A DNA stretch of 64,000 bases, from contig CAJKSP010000007.1 in NCBI GenBank assembly GCA_905202595.1, positions 6,995 through 70,994 of the forward strand, read 5' to 3'. Below, piece by piece: positions 34,409-43,470 of the stretch. Under the pieces are notes generated by a model. The model made no database searches. It worked only from the letters and a program-made list of their open reading frames with translations, and was not told the DNA's origin. This DNA comes from an uncultured Sutterella sp. (GTDB lineage Bacteria; Pseudomonadota; Gammaproteobacteria; Burkholderiales; Burkholderiaceae_F). Position numbers and translations under genes: made by a program. Every line of letters begins with the position of its first letter. The stretch's first letter is position 1.

Positions 34409-35541
34409 GCTGTTTTCCAGAAGTCGAAGAAGTTGAACCAGTCCCAGGGCGAGCGCAGGATGTCGCGCTCGAGTTCGCGCGCATAAGCGGCCATGAGGGC
34501 CTTGAGCGCTTCGTCGCGGCTTCGCCGCGGCGCTGACGGCGCCTCGGAAATGGAGGCGAAGCGCACGCGGTAGATGCGTCCGCCTTTGGAAGGCGGAATC
34601 CAGAAGCGTCCGTCGGAAAGCGTCTGCGGGCCGGTGCCGTAGGCTTCAGGCGCGTCGCACGCATAAGCTCTCGTGCAGGTCATCATGCGCAGCGGGCACT
34701 TGAGAAGCGCCGCGAGGAGGGCGCCTCCGGTGGGAAAGCGCGCGGGAGCGCCGAGAAAGGGCACTGCCGCCGCGGCTTCGGAGGCAATCGGCGTGCGGTC
34801 GCCCGCAAGAATCACGTAGGCGCCCCGCTCGACCCGTTCGGAGAGCTCGATAGCGAGGGCGGGCGTGAATCGGCCGATTTCAAAGAAAGAGACGTCGGCC
34901 GGCTCGCCGCCGGCAGCCTTCAAAAGCGCATTGAAGCGGGCAGCATGGCCGGTGTACTGAAGCGCGACGAGCTCATGCCCTGTGCGCAGCCGCGCCTCTC
35001 GGGCCAGGAGCTCCTGGCAGCCGGCATGCGACGTCAGGAGCACGCAGCCCGTTCGATCGGCGTCGTTGGCAAAGAGGCCCCCGTCCTCAATCAGAAGGCC
35101 GGGCTGCGCGAGGCCTGACTGCGGACCGGCTGATGCGGCGAATTTGTCTGCGATCGCATCGCCGAAATGAGAAAGGTGTGCGAGGCCCGACCGCGCGTCG
35201 GGCGACCATGCAGCGCCTTCATGAAGAAGCGCCGCCAAGGGATGCCCGGGGATTTGGAGCAGCGCTCGGCTTTGCGGCGAAGCGAGCAGCGCCTGGGCGG
35301 CTCGGCGCTGATAGTCAAAGATCGTGCTGCGCAGCCGGGGACTCGCGAGCCAGTAGCCCGCCAGCACCGGAAGCGTCATCGCATGCAGGGCCTTGGGCCC
35401 AAGCGCGCGGCCCAAAAGCAGAAGCAGCCGAATGCCGGCCGCAGACGTGCATTCCTGCATCTGCGACCAGTGGGGCGCTTTTCCCGGCCGTTCCTGCCGT
35501 GCAGGATCGGCGCCGCCTTCGGCGGCGGGCGTGCGGGTCAT
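34405..35541 (-). CDS. LpxL/HtrB-like acyltransferase of the aryl-polyene cluster
   Basis: A 378-residue membrane-associated acyltransferase of the lysophospholipid/lipid A late-acyltransferase type. A hydrophobic N-terminal segment (RLLLLLGRALG) is followed by LLTSHAGCQE (~residue 170), matching the HxxxxE/D catalytic pattern with His172. The C-terminus PWDWFNFFDFW is the family hallmark. It likely adds a fatty acyl chain, or the polyene itself, to the lipid anchor. It overlaps the glycosyltransferase gene by four bases upstream and the thioesterase downstream. Confidence 0.87.
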   Translation of the reverse strand: MTRTPAAEGGADPARQERPGKAPHWSQMQECTSAAGIRLLLLLGRALGPKALHAMTLPVLAGYWLASPRLRSTIFDYQRRAAQALLASPQSRALLQIPGHPLAALLHEGAAWSPDARSGLAHLSHFGDAIADKFAASAGPQSGLAQPGLLIEDGGLFANDADRTGCVLLTSHAGCQELLAREARLRTGHELVALQYTGHAARFNALLKAAGGEPADVSFFEIGRFTPALAIELSERVERGAYVILAGDRTPIASEAAAAVPFLGAPARFPTGGALLAALLKCPLRMMTCTRAYACDAPEAYGTGPQTLSDGRFWIPPSKGGRIYRVRFASISEAPSAPRRSRDEALKALMAAYARELERDILRSPWDWFNFFDFWKTA

Positions 35542-36734
35542 GCGCGGGGCCGGCGCTCGAGGCCGCTGAGCTTTTTCCTCGCCTCTTCGGCCGCAAGAGC
35601 TGCTGCGCGGGCGGCGCGTCCAGCGCGCTCTTCCTCTTCTGGCGTGCGAGCAGGCGCCGAGCGGGTGCGGGCGGCAGCGCCGGACGAGGCCGCTGAGGCG
35701 CCTGCTGCCGCGCTAGGCGCGCCTTTGGCGCCCGCAGCGCCGCGCGCCGCCTTTACGGCCGGTGCGGGCTCGGGCTTTTCGCATTCCGGCGCCCAGCCGA
35801 AGGCGCGCGAGAAGAGAAGAATCGGCAGGCGCGTGATCATCATGACGCAGAGCTTCGCGTGCATGGCGCTGATGCGCATGTTGTCGGCGAATCCTCGGAA
35901 GTGCGAGATGCCGTCTGCGGGATAAATGACCTTGACGGGGATGTTTTTGACGCGGAGGCCGGCCCAGAGAAGACGCACAAGGATTTCCGGGTCGAATTCC
36001 ATGCGCTGTCCGATGTGCGCGTTCTCCACCACGGAAAGCGTCGGCGGGAGCGGATAGAGGCGCATGCCGCACATGGCGTCTTCAAAGGAGAGCGAGAGGC
36101 TGTTCACGGCAGCCCAGAAGTTCGTCAGCTTGCGCCCGACGCGCCGAGCGCGCGGCGCCGAGGCGTCGTAGACGGGATAGCCGCAGACGAGCGCATTGGG
36201 GTGCTTCATGCCGATCTTCAGAAAGGCGGGAAGCGCGGCAAGGTCGTGCTGACCGTCGGCGTCAATCTGCAGCGCATGCGTGAAGCCCGCGCGGCCGGCG
36301 GCTTTGAAGCCCTGAATGACGGCGGCGCCTTTGCCGCCGTTCTGAGCGCGGTGGATGACCTTGATGCCAGGCGCCGCGAGGCGGTCGCAGAGCTCGCGCG
36401 TTTCAGCGTTCGAGCCGTCGTCGACAAGAATGACCGGGAGATTCGTCTGCCGAATGCTGTTCACGACAGCGGCGAGGCGTCCGGGCTGGTTGTAGACCGG
36501 CACGATGGCAACAGGCCGGAACGAAGGCTTCTGTGCGGGATTGCTCGATGGAATCGAGGCAGCGGCGCGAAGGCCTGAGCGCGCGCGCACCGTGGCGCCG
36601 GCCGGAGCCGCAGAGCCTGCAGGCGACTTCTGGACTGCAGGGCTTTTCTGTTCATCATCTCCGGCCCTTCGCACGGGGGCCGGCTTTGCGGCCGCCGGGG
36701 CCGCAGGGGGACGTTCGTCTGACGAGGTCGCCAT
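35538..36734 (-). CDS. Family 2 glycosyltransferase with low-complexity tails
   Basis: A 398-residue protein with a GT-A glycosyltransferase core at ~70-310. It shows AIVPVYNQPGRL, VILVDDGSN, the metal-binding QIDADGQHD (DADG) and HFRGFADN further on. It would transfer a sugar from a nucleotide or polyprenyl donor onto the polyene or its lipid anchor. The first ~65 residues and last ~90 residues are Ala/Pro/Arg-rich low complexity, unusual for the family. A following lipid A-type acyltransferase gene overlaps by four bases; in some polyene loci these two activities are reported as one fused protein. No clear ribosome binding site precedes the ATG. Confidence 0.87.
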   Translation of the reverse strand: MATSSDERPPAAPAAAKPAPVRRAGDDEQKSPAVQKSPAGSAAPAGATVRARSGLRAAASIPSSNPAQKPSFRPVAIVPVYNQPGRLAAVVNSIRQTNLPVILVDDGSNAETRELCDRLAAPGIKVIHRAQNGGKGAAVIQGFKAAGRAGFTHALQIDADGQHDLAALPAFLKIGMKHPNALVCGYPVYDASAPRARRVGRKLTNFWAAVNSLSLSFEDAMCGMRLYPLPPTLSVVENAHIGQRMEFDPEILVRLLWAGLRVKNIPVKVIYPADGISHFRGFADNMRISAMHAKLCVMMITRLPILLFSRAFGWAPECEKPEPAPAVKAARGAAGAKGAPSAAAGASAASSGAAARTRSAPARTPEEEERAGRAARAAALAAEEARKKLSGLERRPRA

Positions 36735-37212
36735 GGTTGGAATCAATTGGGAAATGGGGCGGGAAGCCCCGCCGAAGCGCTCTCTCTTATTGTGTTTTAT
36801 CAGGAAGCGCTGAATCGTGCAGGAGCTTGACGGATCCTGCAGCGGCTTTTCCGCGCTTCAAAGCGGCGCAGATTCTAGCCGCTCAGAGGCGCCTCTGCGC
36901 CGAATCGGGCGCTTCGATTCTTGACGAGGCAGGCGCTTGATGCGCAAAAAGCGCATCCGTGTCGCGCTCTGCGCTCGAAAAGCGGCCGGGGCCGAGCGGC
37001 AGCCGTCGCACTTCGTCACGCTTCTGCACGATTCTGCGAAGCTCGAAAAAGCCGAAGAGCCTGCCGCCGCGTGTATAGTGGGAGCCGGACTTTCTGCGCC
37101 TGCTGATGCCTAGCGGCGCAGCAAGCGATTCCGCATCCGTTCTTCTCTTCCCTTTTGGCACTGCTGGCGCCTTGAAGGCGCCTGACGCCCTGCAACCGGA
37201 GCCCATCTTCCG
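36735..37212. other. Divergent intergenic region between glycosyltransferase and Kef-type antiporter
   Basis: About 480 bases without a credible gene. It must hold the promoters for the leftward polyene half-operon and the rightward antiporter. A small inverted repeat (CAGGA/TCCTG, near 36821) and a TATAGT hexamer (37074) are seen, but no matching -35 box. This is one edge of the block that splits the polyene genes. Confidence 0.5.
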
Positions 37213-39465
37213 ATGGAACACTCGCTGCCGCTTATCTCGACGCTTGTCGTCGCTTTTACGCTCGCTCTTGTCTTCGGCTTCATCGCCGAGCGCTTTCTCA
37301 AGACCCCTGCTCTTGTGGGCTATCTCCTGGCGGGCATAGCGGCGGGTCAGCATACGCCCGGGTTCTATGCGGATCCGGAGCTTGCTAACCAGCTGGCCGA
37401 AATCGGCGTCATGCTGCTGATGTTCGGCGTCGGCCTGCACTTTTCCTTCAAAGACCTGCTGTCGGTCAAAGGCATCGCGCTGCCGGGCGCCGTGCTGCAG
37501 ATGACGCTTGCGACGCTTGTCGGTGCGGCCTGCGCGCATGTCTTCTTCGACAGGCATTGGAGCGAAGCCTTCATGCTCGGCCTCTCGCTCTCCTGCGCGT
37601 CGACGGTGGTGCTTCTGAAGGCGCTGGAAGTCCGCGGGCTGCTTGATACGCCGGACGGGCACATCGCCGTGGGCTGGCTTGTCGTCGAAGACCTCGCGAC
37701 AGTCGTCATCCTCGTCATGCTGCCGCCGATCGCGCAGATGCTCGGCGGCGTCGACCACGCGAGCAATCTCAACAGTGCGAGCCTCATGCTCGAGCTCGGC
37801 AAGACGCTTCTTCTTGCAGCCGCCTTCGTGGCGATCATGCTTCTCGCCGGCCGCCGAGCGCTCCCATGGGCGATGGCGCAGGTGGCGAAGACCGGCTCGC
37901 GCGAGCTCTTTACGCTCTTCGTGCTGGCGTGCGCCGTCGGCGTTGCGTACGGCGCGGCCGAAATCTTTCACGTGAGCTTCGCGCTCGGCGCGTTCTTCGC
38001 CGGCATGGTGATGCAGGGCAGCAAGTTCGCGCATCGCGCGGCAACCGAGTCGCTGCCGCTGCAGGATGCCTTCGCCGTGCTCTTCTTCGTTGCGGTGGGC
38101 ATGCTCTTCGACTGGCACATCCTCATCGATTCGCCGCTCGAAGTGCTCGCGGTTCTGCTTGTCATCATCGCGGGAAAGGCCGTCTGCGCCTTCTTCGTCG
38201 TCTGGTTCCTGCGCTATCCGCTCCACACAGCCATAGCGGTGGCCGTTTCGCTCGCGCAGATCGGCGAATTCTCCTTCATCCTCGTGGGCCAGGCGCAGGC
38301 GCTCGGCCTTGCGAGCCCGAAGCTCATGAATCTCGTCGTGGCGGGCTCCATTCTCTCCATTGCGCTCAATCCGGTGGGCTTCGGCCTAGCGCCCAAGATC
38401 GCGCTCCTGCTGACTTCCCGCTGGGAGTGGGCTCGGCGCGCGGCCATGCGCCCGGTGCGCTTCGAGTCACTGCCTGAGGAGGCTGTTCCCGAAACGATCA
38501 AGGGCCAGGTGGTGCTCGCGGGCCGCGGCAGCCGCTTCTTCGAAACGTTTGCCAAGAGCCTCAAGGAAGCGGGCGTCCGCCTCGTTGCCGCGGTTGAAAG
38601 CGACACCACGGCTGAATCGCTTCGCGGCGCCGACATTTCGGTGATCCGCGGCAGCCTGGCCAAGGAAGATAGCTGGGCGGCGGCGCATCTCCATACCGCA
38701 AAGGCGCTTCTCGTGGTCGAGCCTTCCGTCGATGCGGTAGCGGCCTGCCATGCCGCGCGCCGCGTGGCGCCCGACGTGCCGATCATCGTCATCTCGAGCG
38801 ACACGGGGGCGTTCCCTGAAGCCGAGCTCGACGGCCTGCGGTTCCTCTCGACCGAGGACGCGGCAAGCCGGCTCCTCGCCGCCAAGGTGAGCGCTGCGCT
38901 GAAGGAAGGCATGCTGCCGGGCGACGCGATCGAGCCTGCGGCCAAGAAGAAGCAGGCGGAGAAGGCAGCTGAGGCAGAAGCCGCTGCCGAGGAAGCGGGG
39001 AGCCCCGAAGAGGCAGCGATTGACGCCAAGGCGGCGCAGGCGGAAAAGGCCATGCGCGAAGCAGATGCCGCCGCTGCGGCAGCGGAAGCCGTCGCGGAAG
39101 CGCTTGAAAGCGAATACAAGGCGGCGAGCAGCGCCGCGAAGAGCGCCGAGCATCGTGCGGAGCTTGCGAAGAAGCGCGTCGAAGAGGCTCGGCGGGGTCC
39201 GGCTTCGGATGACGAACTGGTGGCTGAAGAGGCGATTCCTTTCAGCGCCGACTATCCGCACGATCATCAGCCCGAAGGCGCGGCGCAGGCCGGCGCGCCG
39301 TCGCCCGCTCCGGAGAAGAAGGGCCGCGCCGCCTTCAGCTTCGCCAAGGGCTTCCGGTTTCCAAAGCTGAAGAGAAAGGGAAGCGCCGGCGAGAGCGATT
39401 CAGCGGCCTCTGCGCAGGAGCCGCCGGCAGCGTCCGAAGGCGCTGAAAAGCCCGACAGGCAGTAG
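37213..39465 (+). CDS. Kef/YbaL-type cation:proton antiporter with TrkA-N domain
   Basis: A 750-residue CPA2-family protein. About 12 membrane helices span residues 1-390 (FGFIAERFLKTPALVGYLLAG near the start, core LVGYLLAG, and GVGLHFSFKDL). A TrkA-N Rossmann-like domain follows at ~430-560 (GQVVLAGRGSRFFETF, core VVLAGRGSRF, in place of the usual GxGxxG). From ~565 there is a long Ala/Glu/Lys-rich coiled coil and a charged, Pro-rich tail of ~190 residues not found in E. coli YbaL. It should exchange K+ or Na+ for protons, or protect against electrophiles. It starts the block inserted between the polyene gene groups. Confidence 0.9.
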   Translation: MEHSLPLISTLVVAFTLALVFGFIAERFLKTPALVGYLLAGIAAGQHTPGFYADPELANQLAEIGVMLLMFGVGLHFSFKDLLSVKGIALPGAVLQMTLATLVGAACAHVFFDRHWSEAFMLGLSLSCASTVVLLKALEVRGLLDTPDGHIAVGWLVVEDLATVVILVMLPPIAQMLGGVDHASNLNSASLMLELGKTLLLAAAFVAIMLLAGRRALPWAMAQVAKTGSRELFTLFVLACAVGVAYGAAEIFHVSFALGAFFAGMVMQGSKFAHRAATESLPLQDAFAVLFFVAVGMLFDWHILIDSPLEVLAVLLVIIAGKAVCAFFVVWFLRYPLHTAIAVAVSLAQIGEFSFILVGQAQALGLASPKLMNLVVAGSILSIALNPVGFGLAPKIALLLTSRWEWARRAAMRPVRFESLPEEAVPETIKGQVVLAGRGSRFFETFAKSLKEAGVRLVAAVESDTTAESLRGADISVIRGSLAKEDSWAAAHLHTAKALLVVEPSVDAVAACHAARRVAPDVPIIVISSDTGAFPEAELDGLRFLSTEDAASRLLAAKVSAALKEGMLPGDAIEPAAKKKQAEKAAEAEAAAEEAGSPEEAAIDAKAAQAEKAMREADAAAAAAEAVAEALESEYKAASSAAKSAEHRAELAKKRVEEARRGPASDDELVAEEAIPFSADYPHDHQPEGAAQAGAPSPAPEKKGRAAFSFAKGFRFPKLKRKGSAGESDSAASAQEPPAASEGAEKPDRQ

Positions 39466-39510
39466 GCGCCGCTCCAGAGTTCCCTTTGTCACCTGCAGGA
39501 GAATTTTGTC

Positions 39511-40092
39511 GTGAAGTATTTTGATTTTGAGATCTGCGGCATCAAGCGGAAGCTCCCCTATGTCGAAGTGGCGCCTAATCTGGTGCTCGCGAGCTTTGTG
39601 TGCCTTTCGGACACCGAGCTCGTTCAGGCGGTGGCGCCTGAGCTCGTCAAGCGCCTGCCGCCAGTGGACTACCTCATGACGGCTGAAGCCAAGGGGATCT
39701 CCCTCACGTATGAAATGTCCCGCCTGCTCGGCATGAAGGAGTTCATCGTCGCTCGAAAGAGCCGCAAGCCTTACATGGTGAAGCCGGTGTCGCACACCGT
39801 CCATTCGATTACGACGCAGAAGGAGCAGACGCTCTGGCTCGACGGCTGCGATGCCGAAAAGATCCGCGGCAAGCGCGTGGCGCTTATTGACGACGTCATC
39901 GCGACGGGCGAATCGCTGGCTGCCATCGAAAGCCTGGCCCAGGCCGCCGGGGCAGAAGTCGCCGCCCGCGCGGCGATTCTGGCCGAGCTCGGTTCCGTCG
40001 GCCGCAAGGACATCATCTACCTCAAGGAGCACTTTGTATTCCGTCCGAATCCGGACGGCACGTACACGCCTATCAAGTCGCTCGACGAATAG
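39511..40092 (+). CDS. Type I phosphoribosyltransferase (adenine/xanthine PRT-like)
   Basis: A 193-residue PRTase-fold protein started at a GTG preceded by CAGGAG. The PRPP-binding motif VALIDDVIATGESLAAI lies near residue 125, and a basic flexible loop region ARKSRKPYMVKP near 80. It resembles purine phosphoribosyltransferases, which make nucleotides from free bases and PRPP, but the exact base is not clear from sequence. It lies 45 bases after the antiporter gene, so the two may be co-transcribed. Confidence 0.88.
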   Translation: MKYFDFEICGIKRKLPYVEVAPNLVLASFVCLSDTELVQAVAPELVKRLPPVDYLMTAEAKGISLTYEMSRLLGMKEFIVARKSRKPYMVKPVSHTVHSITTQKEQTLWLDGCDAEKIRGKRVALIDDVIATGESLAAIESLAQAAGAEVAARAAILAELGSVGRKDIIYLKEHFVFRPNPDGTYTPIKSLDE

Positions 40093-40307
40093 ATCGAGAG
40101 CGCCGTTTTCGGGACAGGCAGACGAGCAGGAAAAAGCCGCAAGAAGAGAAAAGCTGCGCATTCTGCCTGCCGGCGCTGCGCCATAATTTCTTCATGGTCG
40201 AGCGGGGCGCATCAGCGTCCTTGCGGTCGGTCCGGCGCTCGAGCGCCTGTTGGCTCGGACATCTGCTTTCAAGCCCGCAGGACGTGCGCCGATCATGAGG
40301 AGAGGAA

Positions 40308-41261
40308 ATGATGGCAGTGAAATTCACGAGCGGCGAAGCGCCCGCAGCGAAGGGCGATCCGACGGATGGACGCCCGCATCAGCAGCTTGCTCGGGTTCTT
40401 TTTACTAAAGAGATCTCTCCTGCCGCGCTGGTGCGGATTTACGAGATGCTTGGGCGCCCGCTCCGGGGAAAGGTCGCCGTCAAGATGTCGACGGGCGAGC
40501 CCGGCGGCAACAACTGGCTTCATCCGGAGCTCATTGCCGATCTGGTGAAGAAGGTGAACGGCACGATTGTCGAAAACAACACGGCCTATCCGGGACGCCG
40601 CAATACGGTTGAAGCGCATTGGGAGACGATCCGCGAGCACGGCTTCCCAGCCATTGCGCCCTGCGATCTGCTCGATGAAGAAGGCGATATGGCGATCCCG
40701 GTGGGAGAGCCCCACTTCCAGCTCGCAGAGAACTATGTCGGCAGCCACCTTGCGCGCTACGACTCGATTCTGATGCTCTCGCACTTCAAAGGCCATCAGA
40801 TGGCGGGCCTCGGCGGCGCGCTGAAGAATATGTCCATCGGCGTCGCCTCCGCTCACGGCAAGCTCCGCATTCATACGGTAGCCAAGGGCAAGACCTTCGC
40901 CGACTCGTTCACGACGCCGCAGGATGCCTGGCTGGAAGCCATGGCTGATGCTGACAAGTCCGTCATGGACTATATGGGCCGGGAGAACATCGTCTACATC
41001 AGCGTGGCCAACCGGCTGTCGGTCGACTGCGACTGCAACAGCAATCCGGCCGAGCCTGAGATGGCCGACATCGGCATCTTTGCCTCGACGGATCCTGTGG
41101 CGGTCGATCAGGCTTGCGTCGATGCCGTCTACAACTCGCCCGATCCAGGGAAGAAGGCTCTGATCGAGCGCATGGAGTCCAAGCACGGCGAACACACGAT
41201 TTGGGCGGCGGAGAAGCTGGGCCTCGGCCTTCGCAGCTACCAGCTCGTCGACATCGGCTGA
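40308..41261 (+). CDS. DUF362-domain protein without ferredoxin domain
   Basis: A 317-residue protein of the DUF362 family. It shows the characteristic VAVKMSTGEPGGNNWLHPEL opening (core KMSTGEPGG), a middle LMLSHFKGHQMAGLGGALKN (core SHFKGHQMAG) and the end motif IGIFASTDPVAVDQACVDAV (core ASTDPVAVDQA). Many DUF362 proteins carry two [4Fe-4S] clusters; here I find no CxxCxxC ferredoxin motif, only a single CDC. The function of the family is poorly known. A good AGGAG precedes the paired ATG ATG start. A bidirectional terminator follows. Confidence 0.85.
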   Translation: MMAVKFTSGEAPAAKGDPTDGRPHQQLARVLFTKEISPAALVRIYEMLGRPLRGKVAVKMSTGEPGGNNWLHPELIADLVKKVNGTIVENNTAYPGRRNTVEAHWETIREHGFPAIAPCDLLDEEGDMAIPVGEPHFQLAENYVGSHLARYDSILMLSHFKGHQMAGLGGALKNMSIGVASAHGKLRIHTVAKGKTFADSFTTPQDAWLEAMADADKSVMDYMGRENIVYISVANRLSVDCDCNSNPAEPEMADIGIFASTDPVAVDQACVDAVYNSPDPGKKALIERMESKHGEHTIWAAEKLGLGLRSYQLVDIG

Positions 41262-41290
41262 CGAGCGCGCGTCTGCCTGCTGCTCAAGCG

Positions 41291-41330
41291 AAAAGCGCCT
41301 CGTCCGAAGCTTGTCGGACGGGGCGCTTTT
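41291..41330. terminator. Bidirectional terminator between DUF362 gene and alcohol dehydrogenase
   Basis: A long hairpin, AAAAGCGCCTCGTCCGA pairing with TCGGACGGGGCGCTTTT, flanked by A and T runs, between two convergent genes. Confidence 0.9.
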
Positions 41331-41385
41331 TCATGATCGCTGCGCCAGGCCGCCTGGCGCGGCGGTCGGGCGAGGCGGCGCAGAA

Positions 41386-42558
41386 TTAGCGGTAAGCCGC
41401 TTCGTAGATGGAGACCGTATCCTCAAACGTGAGGGCGACGGGATCCTGCTCGAAGCCGCCGGCGCCGGCGGAGCGGGCATTTTCAGCGAGGGCCTGAATT
41501 TCGCTGCGTGTAATGCCGTAGTCGCTCATCTTGAGGTCGGCGACGCCGCAGGCCGCCTGCAGTTCATGCAGGCCGCGCAGGAAGTCCTCCGGATGCACGG
41601 CGTCGCGGTTGCCGAGCGCGCGGGCGAGCTCGACGAAGCGCTGCGAGCGGGCGCCCGTCTGGATCATGTGTCCGAAGTAGGCGAGCGAGAGCATGATGAG
41701 GCCTGCGCCGTGCGGCAGCTCCTGATGGAAGGCCGACAGCGCATGCTCCATGGCGTGCTGGGAAGTAAGGCGCGCCATCGTCATGACGTAGCCGGAGAGC
41801 GTGTTCGCGAAGGCAACGTGCGTGCGGGCTTCGAGGTCCATGCCGTCCTTGACGGCGCGGGCAAGGCCCTTGGAGATGTGGCGCACGGCTTCGAGCGCGT
41901 ACATGTCGGAGAGAAGCGTCGGGCGCTTCGTCACATAGCCCTCAACGGCGTGGAAGAGCGCGTCGAAGCCCTGATAGGCCGTCAGATGAGCAGGAACCGT
42001 GAGCATCAGCTCGGGATCCACCACGGCGATCTTCGGGAAGAGGTTGATGTGGCCGCCGATGCCCATCTTTTCGCGGGTGGCAGGGTTGGTGATGACGCCG
42101 CCGCCGTCGACTTCAGAGCCCGTGCCGGCCGTCGTCGTGATGGCGACGATCGGGAGCGGGTCGATGGCGATCGGCTTGCGGCCGCCGTGTCCGGCAGGCG
42201 CGTAGTCCCAGATGTCGCCCGGGTTCGTCGAAACGATGGCGACAGCCTTGGCGCAGTCCATGACGGAGCCGCCGCCGAGTGCCACGATGAAGTCGCAGCC
42301 TTCTTCGCGGGCTCGCTTTGCGCAGGCCATGACCGTCGTCGAGAGCGGATTGGGCTCGACGGCGGCTACGTGAACGTATTCAACGCCCTGGGTCTTGAGC
42401 GCATCTTCCGTGCGGGCGAGCGAGCCGTTCTTCACGACCGACGTGCCTCGGGACGTAAGAAGCAGCGCCTTGCGGCCGGGGAGCTGCTCGCTGCGGAGCT
42501 TGTTGAGGGCGCCGGCGCCGAAGATGAGCTTGACGGGCGAAAATTGGACGAACGTCAT
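41386..42558 (-). CDS. Iron-containing (group III) alcohol dehydrogenase
   Basis: A 390-residue NAD(P)-dependent dehydrogenase that interconverts alcohols and aldehydes or ketones in the cytoplasm. The ATG chosen follows AAGGAG. Cofactor-binding GGGSVMDCAKAVA (~90-102) and TTAGTGSEVDGG are visible. The metal ligands are likely the Asp in AVVDPELM and the histidines in FDALFHAVEGY, HAMEHALSAFH and LPHG. It is closest to the BdhA/YqhD style of butanol dehydrogenase. It follows the two YczE-like genes on the same strand (127-base gap) and ends at a bidirectional terminator. Confidence 0.94.
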   Translation of the reverse strand: MTFVQFSPVKLIFGAGALNKLRSEQLPGRKALLLTSRGTSVVKNGSLARTEDALKTQGVEYVHVAAVEPNPLSTTVMACAKRAREEGCDFIVALGGGSVMDCAKAVAIVSTNPGDIWDYAPAGHGGRKPIAIDPLPIVAITTTAGTGSEVDGGGVITNPATREKMGIGGHINLFPKIAVVDPELMLTVPAHLTAYQGFDALFHAVEGYVTKRPTLLSDMYALEAVRHISKGLARAVKDGMDLEARTHVAFANTLSGYVMTMARLTSQHAMEHALSAFHQELPHGAGLIMLSLAYFGHMIQTGARSQRFVELARALGNRDAVHPEDFLRGLHELQAACGVADLKMSDYGITRSEIQALAENARSAGAGGFEQDPVALTFEDTVSIYEAAYR

Positions 42559-42685
42559 CCGTAAGTCTCCTTTGCTTCTGAAAGCCTGAAATAGAGTGAG
42601 CCCGCGGGGGACGGGCGGCTTCAAGCCATTCTATTCCTCGGGGACGGCTTCTAGCGGCGCAAGGCAAACCGGCTTCGCGGCGGGG

Positions 42686-43435
42686 CTACGGCTCCCCCGT
42701 CACGGCAAAGCGGATCCGGTTGAAGACCTTGACGAGAAGGCCCACGAGAATCGCTGAAAAGAGCGTGCCTTCGCGGATCTGGTAGAGCTCGCCGATAAAG
42801 AGGAAGTCGAGGATGGCCGCGATGGCGACGAGCGAGCAGTCGTTGATGATTTTCATCGTCGAGAAGGGGCGCCGAAAGACAATGGCCGCGGCAAAGACGA
42901 TGCCTTCGCCCGGCTGCATCAGAGTCTTCGAGCGCACCTGCATCAGAATGCCGAGGGCGAGCAGCGCGCTGCCGCCGAGGCTTTCGGACAGGGAGCCTAA
43001 ATAGCTCGTGGGCGGCGCGGCTGAAAAGCAGCTGTACGCCGTGCCGACGAAGACGGAAAAGATGAAGACTGAGGGAATCTGCACGAGATTCCAAATCGGA
43101 AAGCGCCGCCTCAGAAGCGCGATTTCGCCGAGGACGAAGGCGGCATTGACGATGAAGGTCGTCTTGCCGTATGAAATGCCGGTGATGCCCGTGACGGCAA
43201 GAGGCAGCGCTGCGATGGGCGTGCCTCCGATTTCCGACGCCGCCACGAGCGCAATGCCGCAGGCTGCAATGAACATGCCAGCGAGGAGCAGGCAGATGCG
43301 CAGCGCCAGCGCAGCCGCGTGGCGCCGCTGGGCTGCCGCTATTTCTGCCGGCGTCTCATACCCCGAAAGATCAAGACGGCGCGGCCGCGGAAATTCGACG
43401 GGCGCCGCTTCAGTAGCGCGAGCATTTTGGGTCAT
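42686..43435 (-). CDS. YczE/YitT-like integral membrane protein, copy 1
   Basis: A 249-residue protein with five or six transmembrane segments of the COG2364 (YczE/YyaS/YitT) group, function unknown. The start is an ATG giving MTQNARATEA. The short cytoplasmic N-terminus has the motif EFPRPRRLDLSGY (14-26), identical in the neighbouring copy. The membrane part has GIALVAASEIGGTPI, QVRSKTLMQPGEGIV and STMKIINDCSLV, each with a counterpart in copy 2. It is the product of a tandem gene duplication, with a 35-base gap to copy 2. Confidence 0.85.
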   Translation of the reverse strand: MTQNARATEAAPVEFPRPRRLDLSGYETPAEIAAAQRRHAAALALRICLLLAGMFIAACGIALVAASEIGGTPIAALPLAVTGITGISYGKTTFIVNAAFVLGEIALLRRRFPIWNLVQIPSVFIFSVFVGTAYSCFSAAPPTSYLGSLSESLGGSALLALGILMQVRSKTLMQPGEGIVFAAAIVFRRPFSTMKIINDCSLVAIAAILDFLFIGELYQIREGTLFSAILVGLLVKVFNRIRFAVTGEP

Positions 43436-43470
43436 GGGGAAGCGGCGCGCGGTCGAGCGCGGCGTTGAAG

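Noticed and set aside
37051..37079. TATAGT as the -10 box of the antiporter promoter
   Set aside because: No acceptable -35 hexamer at 16-18 bases upstream.
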